From Erysipelotrichaceae bacterium (GTDB lineage Bacteria > Bacillota_I > Bacilli_A > RFN20 > CAG-449), in NCBI GenBank assembly GCA_015059045.1, contig SVBD01000009.1, positions 1-63,523 on the forward strand: a stretch of 63,523 nucleotides of DNA, in the 5' to 3' direction. This document shows, piece by piece, positions 8,239-15,711 of this stretch; within the stretch, counting starts at the first letter, position 1; every line of letters begins with the position of its first letter. A program made the translations under genes and the position numbers. The notes beneath the pieces were generated by a model, which was given only the letters and a program-made list of their open reading frames with translations, was not told the DNA's origin and did not search any database.

Positions 8239-8487
8239 ATGGATCATCATAACTTGCCTGAAGAATATCGTCCAATAAGTGCTTGGGGATATGTTGGATA
8301 TCAACTATTGTTTTCAATTCCATTAGTAGGTTTTATCGTTTTAATTGTTTTTGCTTTTGGTAATACTTCTAATATCAACGTTAAAAACTTTGCACGTTCA
8401 TACTTCTGCATTTTAATTTTAGGCATTATTTTGGTTGTCGCGCTTTTTGCTTTGGTTATTGGTCCAATCATTGGATCATTAAATTAA
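8239..8487 (+). CDS. Two-helix small membrane protein
   Basis: 82 residues. A soluble start containing ISAWGYVGYQLLFSIP leads into hydrophobic segments at about 22-42 and 54-77. The arrangement resembles the membrane end of small Firmicutes proteins that often carry a zinc ribbon, absent here. AAGGAG precedes the ATG. Function unknown. Confidence 0.7.
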   Translation: MDHHNLPEEYRPISAWGYVGYQLLFSIPLVGFIVLIVFAFGNTSNINVKNFARSYFCILILGIILVVALFALVIGPIIGSLN

Positions 8488-8571
8488 GCAAATATTATCT
8501 TATTTTTTATTTTAAAAAATACTAGTTAATTATATTAATTATGTATATAATAATTCTCGGAGATGATTAAA

Positions 8572-8814
8572 ATGACAATTGAAGAACAAATTGAAATGAC
8601 ATTAGATAAAATTAGACCATTCATCCAAAGAGATGGAGGAGACGTTTTATTTGACTCATTTGTAGATGGTATTGTTTATGTAAAAATGATTGGGGCATGT
8701 GAAGGATGTTCATTAGTTAATGAAACACTATCTTCAGGTATTGCTGTTATATTAAAAGAAGAAGTAGAAGGCGTTATTGAAGTTTTATCAGTTGATGATA
8801 AACCAAAAGGCTAA
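8572..8814 (+). CDS. NifU C-terminal-domain iron-sulfur scaffold (YutI-like)
   Basis: 80 residues forming a single NifU C-terminal domain with RPFIQRDGGDV and the Cys pair CEGC at 43 and 46, which holds a transferable Fe-S cluster. It probably delivers clusters assembled by the SufCDSUB system at 39-43.7 kb. The start at 8572 is chosen because GGAGATGAT lies 4 bases upstream; the ATG at 8563 is inside that site. It converges on yutH with no gap, as yutI and yutH are close neighbours in Bacillus. Confidence 0.92.
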   Translation: MTIEEQIEMTLDKIRPFIQRDGGDVLFDSFVDGIVYVKMIGACEGCSLVNETLSSGIAVILKEEVEGVIEVLSVDDKPKG

Positions 8815-9696
8815 TTACTCTAACCAATTAATTTTTCTAATTCCATAGTTATTCACTAGATAACTATGGATTTTTTTTATTTTATCGATATAAGAATTAA
8901 TATTTTCATAATACTCATTTAAATCAGGAGTTATATCATCTCTTTTTTGATAATGTTTCTCTAACAAATCAAAAAACTTTGTTGGATATAATATTCTAGC
9001 GAGTAATAAAGTTACATCTTTGCTATTAAATTGATATCTAGTTAAAATAGAAATCAATTCTTCTAAACTTATTTCTTCATTTTTATATAATTCCGCGAAA
9101 TCTCTTACTGGAGAATCAATAATCAAATTAAATGGATTTAATAAATCATAAGAATTTAACGTTGCTCTTTTATGAACTAAAGTAACCCCATTAATTTCAT
9201 CATCAAAATCAATAATTGCATCTTGAAGATATTGAATCGCATTTATTGCTAAACCAATACTATGAGTTACACATATAACTAATAATTGATAATAATGATC
9301 TTCAATTTTAATTGAAGGAACAATCTTATTTTCAATTAAATCTAACTTACTAATCCATCTTTCTTTGATTACTGAAGCTTTTACTTTCTTGTTACTAGAA
9401 AAGTTTTGTTGATGAAATAAAATAATATCATTTATAGTCACTTTAAAGTCCTCTACGGCCACTAAAGAGACATTGCCATATTCTGAAAGAGTTAAGAGCT
9501 TATCTTCTCTAGACGGGACAATATACGCCTTCTTATTAAATAAATTATTAGATAGTTGAATAATATAATTATTCATATCTTCGCTTTCAATAGGAGAATA
9601 GTTATTTATTTCTAAAGCAAACTTAAATCCTTGATAATCAAATACTTCTCCATTTTCTACATAATAACCGTATCGATCAAATATAAAGTTTTTCAT
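8815..9696 (-). CDS. yutH: YutH-like spore coat phosphotransferase-fold protein
   Basis: 293 residues. It matches the YutH family as I recall it: GLAINAIQYLQD in the middle, NPFNLIIDSPVRDFAEL, LLARILYPTKFFDLLEKHYQ and a terminal RKINWLE. YutH is a CotS-like, degenerate kinase fold found in spore coats and made in the mother cell. The stop touches the nifU-like stop and the start overlaps the end of yunB by 4 bases, so yunB-yutH form one unit. Both are sporulation families, which supports the call. Whether it has kinase activity is unknown. Confidence 0.75.
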   Translation of the reverse strand: MKNFIFDRYGYYVENGEVFDYQGFKFALEINNYSPIESEDMNNYIIQLSNNLFNKKAYIVPSREDKLLTLSEYGNVSLVAVEDFKVTINDIILFHQQNFSSNKKVKASVIKERWISKLDLIENKIVPSIKIEDHYYQLLVICVTHSIGLAINAIQYLQDAIIDFDDEINGVTLVHKRATLNSYDLLNPFNLIIDSPVRDFAELYKNEEISLEELISILTRYQFNSKDVTLLLARILYPTKFFDLLEKHYQKRDDITPDLNEYYENINSYIDKIKKIHSYLVNNYGIRKINWLE

Positions 9697-10391
9697 AATT
9701 TATCTACCTCAATAATAAAAGATGAAGCTCCTTCTACATTATGACTTCCATATAAAAAGGAAGGCACATCTCCTTCAACTAAAACAATACTTAAAGGAAT
9801 ATCAACTTCAATTTCTTCTAATGTGGTAGTTAAAGGTAACGTAAGAGAAAAATTAAATATTAATTTCATATTTAAACTTACTAAAGCATTATTGATTCCA
9901 AATTCTTCCACATTTAAAGATGATGTAGCTAACACATCACCAACTAATTCAAATTTAATTGGATACTTACTCCCTAAAGAAGAAAGAAAAATATTATTAT
10001 AAATTTTAGAAAATTCCAACTCATATAAAATATCATTAGTCTGATATTTTCTACTTAATTCATTATTAATAATACTTTGATAATCACTATTATTGATATC
10101 TTCAAGTACATAAACCACTTGACTAGATAAACTACTGATTAAAGTATTAATTTGATTCACATCATAGGTGATATAATTTTCATCTGAATAATTTAAGCTT
10201 ACTTCTTTAGAAGTAATATTATCTAATACTACTTGATTAACTATTTTAGTCACTACTTGTTTTGTTTGACTACTAGTCAAATTTTGATAAGTTTTTTCTA
10301 AATTAGAAATACAATTTTTCATAAAGAAAAACACACTAAAAGATAGTGTGATTAAAGTTATAGTTATTCTACTTAAAAAAGAAAAGCGCAT
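9693..10391 (-). CDS. yunB: Sporulation protein YunB
   Basis: 232 residues. N-terminal membrane helix at about 7-24, then an extracytoplasmic domain. The part from KYPIKFELVGDV through EEFGINNALVSLNMKL, FSLTLPL and IPLSIVLVEGDVPSFLYG follows the YunB pattern (IPV-type strand, GINQT-like box, Pro-Leu box, VGxVP ending). YunB is needed for correct spore formation in Bacillus; its biochemical role is not known. It overlaps yutH. Its start codon lies in the 3' arm of a hairpin with a T tract, so expression from cysQ read-through should be poor. Confidence 0.82.
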   Translation of the reverse strand: MRFSFLSRITITLITLSFSVFFFMKNCISNLEKTYQNLTSSQTKQVVTKIVNQVVLDNITSKEVSLNYSDENYITYDVNQINTLISSLSSQVVYVLEDINNSDYQSIINNELSRKYQTNDILYELEFSKIYNNIFLSSLGSKYPIKFELVGDVLATSSLNVEEFGINNALVSLNMKLIFNFSLTLPLTTTLEEIEVDIPLSIVLVEGDVPSFLYGSHNVEGASSFIIEVDKL

Positions 10392-10420
10392 CTATCTACC
10401 TCTAAGTAAATATATGCGCT
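10374..10420 (-). terminator. Terminator of cysQ spanning the yunB start
   Basis: AGCGCAT (10414-10420 read on minus) pairs with ATGCGCT (10385-10391), whose ATG is the yunB start, and TTTCTTTTTT follows. The loop holds the yunB ribosome site AGAGGT and CATATATT, which resembles a sporulation-sigma -10. The hairpin could stop cysQ transcripts and hide the yunB start in any read-through RNA. Confidence 0.6.
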
Positions 10421-10426
10421 AAAGAT

Positions 10427-11209
10427 TTATTTATTTAATAAATTTTCTTTTCTATTTACTACAATAAATCCATTTCTATTGTAGACATCTTTACGATTAT
10501 ATTTAATTTCTGTTAAATCAGGTTCAGCGAAGATGCCACCAGCTTCTAAAACAACAATTTGACTAGCGGCTGTATCCCATTCCTTTGTGTTACTTCCTAG
10601 TCTAAAAGAAACTTCCGCTAAACCATGCGCAATTCTACAAGCCTTAATTGCAGATCCCCATTTTTCAATTTTAGAAATACGATCTTTATTATTTTCAAAA
10701 ATCTCTAATTCTTTTTGCGATGTATGAAAATTACTAACTAACATAGTTAAATCATTTATCTTATCATTAACATGAATTCTAGTTGGTTCACTATCATCTT
10801 TTTGATAATATGCTCCTTGATTTTTAATCGCATAATATAATTCATCACTAAAAGGAACATTAACTACACCAACTACAACTTCATGATTATGAATTAAGCC
10901 AATATTTGTAGTAAATTGACCATTTTTAGTAACAAAGTCCTTTGTACCATCAACTGGATCTACAACAAAAACAAACTCTTTTTCTAAACGTTCTAAGTTA
11001 TCATCACTTTCTTCAGTTAAGAAGCCATAAGTAGGAAATTTTTCACTTAAAATTTCTCTAATTAATTTATCGGCAGTTTTATCTGCTAAAGTAACTGGAG
11101 ATTCATCGAATTTAATTTCTACATCAAATCCATTGTTATAGATTTCCATGATTTTCTTACTTGCTTCTTTACTAGCAAAAATCATTGCTTGTAATTCTTG
11201 TTCAAACAT
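10427..11209 (-). CDS. cysQ: Inositol monophosphatase-fold phosphatase (CysQ-like)
   Basis: 260 residues. Magnesium-dependent phosphatase fold: EES (67-69), DPVDGTKDF (84-92) and a late WDTAAS motif (about 208) supply the metal ligands. The closest branch by motif is CysQ, a 3'(2'),5'-bisphosphate nucleotidase that turns pAp into AMP; inositol phosphatase activity cannot be excluded. AGAGGTGA precedes the start. It begins 2 bases after an NrnA-like gene, whose family also handles pAp, so the pair may clear pAp and short RNAs together. Confidence 0.8.
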   Translation of the reverse strand: MFEQELQAMIFASKEASKKIMEIYNNGFDVEIKFDESPVTLADKTADKLIREILSEKFPTYGFLTEESDDNLERLEKEFVFVVDPVDGTKDFVTKNGQFTTNIGLIHNHEVVVGVVNVPFSDELYYAIKNQGAYYQKDDSEPTRIHVNDKINDLTMLVSNFHTSQKELEIFENNKDRISKIEKWGSAIKACRIAHGLAEVSFRLGSNTKEWDTAASQIVVLEAGGIFAEPDLTEIKYNRKDVYNRNGFIVVNRKENLLNK

Positions 11210-11211
11210 TC

Positions 11212-12147
11212 TTATTCACCTCTAGCTAACTTATCTAAAGAATCTAAGACATATTTATAATCTTCTAACGCATCAAGTCTACATCCAGAAGCGTGAATAT
11301 GTCCTCCACCTCCAAATTTAGCTGCGACAGTTTGAACATTAATATCCTTACTTCTAAATTCTACTCTTACTAAACCAGATTCACTTTCACTAAAGAATAC
11401 CCAAGCAGGACATCCTTTAATATTTGCAATTGCATTAACTTGTGAAGCAGCAAGATTAAAATCGCAACCTAGTTTTCTTAAATCTTCTTTTGGACATACT
11501 AAATAAGCGATATTTTCTTTTGTCTTCTTATAATTAACATAGATGTAACCTTTTAATCTTAAAATCTTTTCATCTACTTCGTAAAGAGCATCATAAAGAG
11601 CATTACAATCAATTCCAGTATCTGATAAAACTCCTGCAATTTCATATGTTTGTTTACTAATTGGTTGATATAAGAATCTTCCCGAATCTGTAACTAAGCC
11701 TAAAAATAAAGGTAAAGCAGCTTTACTAGTAATCTTTGCTTCATTAGCTAATAACATTACACAAATTAATTCTGTACAAGAACATCTAGATGTTTCTAAT
11801 AATTCTGGATTACCAAAATGTTCTTGTGGTAAGTGATGATCAATTTTAATAACATCTAACCCTAATTTATATCTTTGATCTTCTACACGATCTTGGTTAG
11901 AAGTATCAACAACAATTGATAGAGAATTTTTAATTGTTTCATCATCTACTTCATCCATTGTTCCAATTAATGAAGATAGTCTTGGGTATCCACTTCCTAC
12001 AGCGTATACTTTCTTATTTTCAAAATTATCTAAAATTGCTTTTTTTAAACCTAATTGAGATCCATAACAATCTCCATCTGGATTAACGTGCCCATAGATA
12101 ACAATAGAATCAAACTCTTTAATTTTATTCCATACTGTTTTGTACAT
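11212..12147 (-). CDS. nrnA: DHH-DHHA1 phosphoesterase (NrnA-like)
   Basis: 311 residues. DHH domain with GHVNPDGDCYGS (19-30), VVDTSNQ and IDHHLPQ (about 101), then DHHA1 with GGGGHIHASG near the C-terminus. This architecture and length match NrnA, a manganese-dependent enzyme that degrades nanoRNAs and dephosphorylates pAp in organisms lacking Orn. AAAGGAGG precedes the start. It lies directly upstream of the CysQ-like gene and downstream of the fba terminator. Confidence 0.88.
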   Translation of the reverse strand: MYKTVWNKIKEFDSIVIYGHVNPDGDCYGSQLGLKKAILDNFENKKVYAVGSGYPRLSSLIGTMDEVDDETIKNSLSIVVDTSNQDRVEDQRYKLGLDVIKIDHHLPQEHFGNPELLETSRCSCTELICVMLLANEAKITSKAALPLFLGLVTDSGRFLYQPISKQTYEIAGVLSDTGIDCNALYDALYEVDEKILRLKGYIYVNYKKTKENIAYLVCPKEDLRKLGCDFNLAASQVNAIANIKGCPAWVFFSESESGLVRVEFRSKDINVQTVAAKFGGGGHIHASGCRLDALEDYKYVLDSLDKLARGE

Positions 12148-12159
12148 AATTCCTCCTTT

Positions 12160-12187
12160 AGGAAAATAGAGTCCATAAGGACTCTAT
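12160..12187 (-). terminator. Terminator after fba
   Basis: Stem ATAGAGTCC / GGACTCTAT (12166-12174, 12179-12187), 4-base loop, short TTTTCC tail on the minus strand. The short T run makes partial read-through into nrnA likely. Confidence 0.6.
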
Positions 12188-12199
12188 AATATTTTAATA

Positions 12200-13069
12200 T
12201 TATTCAGCTTTTCCTAAAGAACCAAATAATTCCATTTTTTCGCGAACTACGCGTTTAATACCTTCACAACCTGGAGCAAGAAGTTTTCTTGGGTCAAATC
12301 CTTTACCTTCTAAATCTTTACCAGCTTCGATGTATTTTCTTGTTTCTTCTTGGAATGCTAATTGACATTCTGTATTAACGTTAATTTTGCAAACACCTAA
12401 TGAGATTGCTTTTTTAATCATTTCAGCAGGAATACCTGTTCCACCATGTAGAACTAAAGGCATATTTCCAACAGCTTCTTTAATATTTGCTAATGTTTCA
12501 AAGTCTAAACCTTTCCAATTAGCTGGATATTTACCATGGATATTACCAATACCTGCAGCAAGAATATCAACACCTAATGAAGCAATTAATGCACATTCTT
12601 TTGGATCAGCAACTTCACCGCCACCAACAACGCCATCTTCTTCTCCACCGATTGCGCCAACTTCAGCTTCAACAGTACGTCCCATTGAATTTGCTAAAGC
12701 AATGATTTCTTTTGTTTTTTGAATATTTTCTTCGATTGGATAGTGAGATCCATCAAACATAACTGAACTAAATCCAGCTTCTAAAGCCTTTTTAGCGCCT
12801 TCGTATGAACCATGGTCTAAGTGTAAAGCAACTGGTACTGTGATATTTAATGCTTCTACCATTGCTTTAACCATATCTGCAACTACTTTGAAGCCACACA
12901 TATATTTAACTGCACCTTCAGATACACCTAAAATAACTGGTGTTCTTGTTTCTTCAGCAACTTGAAGAATACATTTTGTCCATTCTAAGTTGTTAATGTT
13001 GAAGTGGCCTACTGCATAGTGTTCTCTTTCAGCTTTTGCCATCATTTCTTTTACGTTTACTAATGCCAT
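12200..13069 (-). CDS. fba: Class II fructose-bisphosphate aldolase
   Basis: 289 residues. Splits fructose 1,6-bisphosphate into two triose phosphates using zinc. LHLDHG gives the catalytic Asp (85) and zinc His (86); HGKYPANW and LHGGTGIP supply further metal and phosphate contacts. Length fits the Bacillus FbaA type. GGAGG lies before the ATG. It is a single gene between rpoE and nrnA with its own terminator. Confidence 0.97.
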   Translation of the reverse strand: MALVNVKEMMAKAEREHYAVGHFNINNLEWTKCILQVAEETRTPVILGVSEGAVKYMCGFKVVADMVKAMVEALNITVPVALHLDHGSYEGAKKALEAGFSSVMFDGSHYPIEENIQKTKEIIALANSMGRTVEAEVGAIGGEEDGVVGGGEVADPKECALIASLGVDILAAGIGNIHGKYPANWKGLDFETLANIKEAVGNMPLVLHGGTGIPAEMIKKAISLGVCKINVNTECQLAFQEETRKYIEAGKDLEGKGFDPRKLLAPGCEGIKRVVREKMELFGSLGKAE

Positions 13070-13124
13070 AATATTTTCCTCCTAAAGCATACAATGATAT
13101 TTTATCATTTATCGTAATTTATAA

Positions 13125-13505
13125 CTATAGTTCTTCAGATGAATCTTCATCACTTTCGTAATCTGAATCTTCATCTTCTTCTTTATAGATTTCATCATCA
13201 TCTTTTTCTTCTAAAAGATCTTCTGGTTCTCTATCGTCTTCTTCTTCAGTGTAACATTCACTCATATCGATATGTACTTTATCAAAAGTATATCTTGCTC
13301 TTAAATCCCAAGTGTTATCACCTAAATTAACAAATCTTCCATCTGTTAATAATGCTGTGTAGAATTTACCAATTCTTCCTTCTTTAGCATCTACATCAGT
13401 TCCTTCAACTTCACATACTTTTACCCATAAATCTTGGAATGTGATAGGTGAAGAACATTCAATAATAATTTCATAAGCTACATCTAATAATGATCTGTTT
13501 GACAT
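13125..13505 (-). CDS. rpoE: RNA polymerase delta subunit
   Basis: 126 residues. The N-terminal HARE-HTH domain (1-78: SLLDVAYEIIIECSSPITFQDLW, GRFVNLGDNTWDLRARY) binds RNA polymerase; the rest is almost wholly Asp and Glu, the disordered tail that displaces nucleic acid from the enzyme. Found only in Bacillota, so it also places the organism. The start at 13505 is chosen because GGAGG lies 7 bases upstream, inside the gap from argS. Downstream of DUF1934-argS as in Bacillus. Confidence 0.95.
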   Translation of the reverse strand: MSNRSLLDVAYEIIIECSSPITFQDLWVKVCEVEGTDVDAKEGRIGKFYTALLTDGRFVNLGDNTWDLRARYTFDKVHIDMSECYTEEEDDREPEDLLEEKDDDEIYKEEDEDSDYESDEDSSEEL

Positions 13506-13518
13506 AATATTTCCTCCT

Positions 13519-15150
13519 CTACATTTTTTCTGGTGCATTAACACCTATTGTGTCAAGAGCGTTCCTCATAACGATTTTACTAGCTTTAGCTAAAGCTAAA
13601 CGAGATGAAGTTAAGCTTGTATTTGATTCATCAATTACTCTACATTCTGTATAGAATTCATGAATTGCGGTGGCTAACTTTTGAATGTAGTTAGTCATCT
13701 TATATGGCGCTCTATTTAAAGCGCATTGAGCGATTTCTTTAGGGAAATCGACTAAGATTTTTAATAACGTCACTTCTTTTTCATGATTTAGTTCTTTACC
13801 TTCTAAATCAAGTTCGTAGTCTTTACCTTTTTCAAGGACTGTTGCTAAACGCGCATGTGCATATTGAGCGTAGAATACTGGGTTAGATGATTCCATCTTA
13901 CTTGCTAAGTCTAAGTCAAAGTCTAAGTGAGATGAAGCTGCTCTTGAAACAAAGAAATATCTAACTGCATCAACGCCAACTTCTTCACAAAGTTCTTTCA
14001 TACTTAAGGCATTACCAGTTCTCTTACTCATCTTATATTCTTGTCCATCCTTGAATAATCTAACCATTTGAATTAATTCAATATCTAGAGTATTTGGATT
14101 ATATCCAAGAATTTGTAAGCTTGATTTCATTCTTTCAATATATCCATGGTGGTCAGCACCTAAGCAGTCAATTAACTTATCATATCCTCTTTCAAGTTTA
14201 TCTTGGTGATAAGCAATATCTGGTAATAAGTATGTATAAGATCCATCACTTTTAATTAAGACACGATCTTTATCATCAGTAAAGTCTGTAGTTCTTAAGA
14301 ATTTTGCTCCTTCATCTTCGTAGATATAAGGATTTAATTTTTCTAATACTTTTTCTACCTTGCCAGCGTTTCTAATCTCAAGTTCACTAGTGAATACATC
14401 AAATGTTACTCTAAACATTTCTAAATCTTTAACTAATTTAGCAAGTTCAAGTTCAGTACCTCTTTTTCTAAAGTATGCAAATGATTCATCGCTATCAACT
14501 AAATATTTATCACCAACTTCTTGAACTAGAATTTTTGCAATGTTTGCAACGTCTTCTCCATGATATCCATCTTCTGGGAATTCTAATGAATTATCGCCTA
14601 ATGCTTCGTGATATCTAACTCTTAATGATTTAGCTAGGTTATTAATTTGATTACCTGCATCATTAACATAATATTCTCTAGTTACTTTATAATTAGCCTT
14701 TTTGTATAATCTACAAATACAATCACCAATCGCTGCTCCTCTTGCATGACCTAAATGTAAGTCACCTGTAGGATTTGCAGAAACGAATTCAACGTTGATT
14801 CTTTCATCATGTTCTTCTTTTGATTCACCATAATGAATATCTTGTTCAACAATCGTTTTGATAATTGAAGAAAGCGAATCACTCTTTACGAAGAAATTAA
14901 TAAATCCAGGACCAGCAATTTCAGTCTTAGAAATATAATCTGCATTTAGATGTTTTACTAGTTCTAATGCGATATCTCTAGGAGACTTGTGCAATGTTCT
15001 AGCCATTTGTAATGCGACCGTAGTTGCATAGTCACCATGACTTTTATCCTTACTTCTTTCGATAACAATTTGATTTAATTCAGCATTAACGCCTAATTCG
15101 TTTAAACCTAATTTGATCAATTCTTTTAATTTTAGTTCAATGTCGAGCAT
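13519..15150 (-). CDS. argS: Arginyl-tRNA synthetase
   Basis: 543 residues. Class I synthetase charging tRNA-Arg. The HIGH motif appears as HLGH near residue 130 and KMSKS as KMSKRTG near 373; the N-terminal Arg-S domain and the C-terminal DALR anticodon domain are both present. Start overlaps the end of the DUF1934 gene by 19 bases. The order DUF1934-argS-rpoE repeats the Bacillus ywiB-argS-rpoE arrangement. Confidence 0.97.
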   Translation of the reverse strand: MLDIELKLKELIKLGLNELGVNAELNQIVIERSKDKSHGDYATTVALQMARTLHKSPRDIALELVKHLNADYISKTEIAGPGFINFFVKSDSLSSIIKTIVEQDIHYGESKEEHDERINVEFVSANPTGDLHLGHARGAAIGDCICRLYKKANYKVTREYYVNDAGNQINNLAKSLRVRYHEALGDNSLEFPEDGYHGEDVANIAKILVQEVGDKYLVDSDESFAYFRKRGTELELAKLVKDLEMFRVTFDVFTSELEIRNAGKVEKVLEKLNPYIYEDEGAKFLRTTDFTDDKDRVLIKSDGSYTYLLPDIAYHQDKLERGYDKLIDCLGADHHGYIERMKSSLQILGYNPNTLDIELIQMVRLFKDGQEYKMSKRTGNALSMKELCEEVGVDAVRYFFVSRAASSHLDFDLDLASKMESSNPVFYAQYAHARLATVLEKGKDYELDLEGKELNHEKEVTLLKILVDFPKEIAQCALNRAPYKMTNYIQKLATAIHEFYTECRVIDESNTSLTSSRLALAKASKIVMRNALDTIGVNAPEKM

Positions 15151-15569
15151 GAATTATCAACCTCACAATCAATTTCAATTCTATTTTTTGTTATATAATT
15201 TTCTAAATCATTTGGAACATAAACTTGATACTCTAGTTTAATGTTGTTTTCACTTATATTAATTTCTACCCCTTTAGTGCTTAATCGTATTTCTCCTTCT
15301 TCTAAAACTAGATTACAAGAACATACTTTATCTTTTTGTAAGTGAATTGTCATATTGACAATTTGACTTCTTTCTTGAATGACTATTTTTTCTTTAGAAT
15401 AATCAATACTTACAAGAAGAGTTCCATAATCTGTTTCATAGAAGCGATATGCATTAGTCTTTAAATCAGAATCCGTAGAAACAACTTCACCATGATATAC
15501 ATTTACATATGGTTCATTTTCTTCTCTATTTGATACTGATAAAGTTAATTTCGCTAAACGGTTCGCCAT
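15132..15569 (-). CDS. DUF1934 (YwiB-like) protein
   Basis: 145 residues, a calycin-like all-beta domain by family. It is always found next to argS in Firmicutes, with unknown function. The ATG at 15569 follows GGTGAT by 4 bases; a longer start within the hairpin is less likely. The ribosome site is half of a perfect ATCACC/GGTGAT hairpin, so its translation may depend on RNA folding. Confidence 0.85.
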   Translation of the reverse strand: MANRLAKLTLSVSNREENEPYVNVYHGEVVSTDSDLKTNAYRFYETDYGTLLVSIDYSKEKIVIQERSQIVNMTIHLQKDKVCSCNLVLEEGEIRLSTKGVEINISENNIKLEYQVYVPNDLENYITKNRIEIDCEVDNSCSTLN

Positions 15570-15572
15570 AAA

Positions 15573-15587
15573 TATCACCATAGGTGA
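15573..15587 (-). promoter_or_regulatory. Hairpin holding the DUF1934 ribosome-binding site
   Basis: In RNA, AUCACC (15582-15587) pairs with GGUGAU (15573-15578) across a 3-base loop. GGUGAU is the Shine-Dalgarno site for the gene starting at 15569. Confidence 0.45.
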
Positions 15588-15711
15588 TTATATAATAAGT
15601 TAAAATTATTTCCAATACTAAATTATTTTTTTCATAAATATAATCATATTTATGCATCTAAAATGAATAAAAATGACAAAATAATCAATAATTATCTATG
15701 AGGGTGAGATT

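Noticed and set aside
12387-12722. Plus-strand frame of 111 codons opposite fba
   Set aside because: No ribosome site, Pro/Ser-rich translation, fully inside fba: a shadow of a conserved gene.
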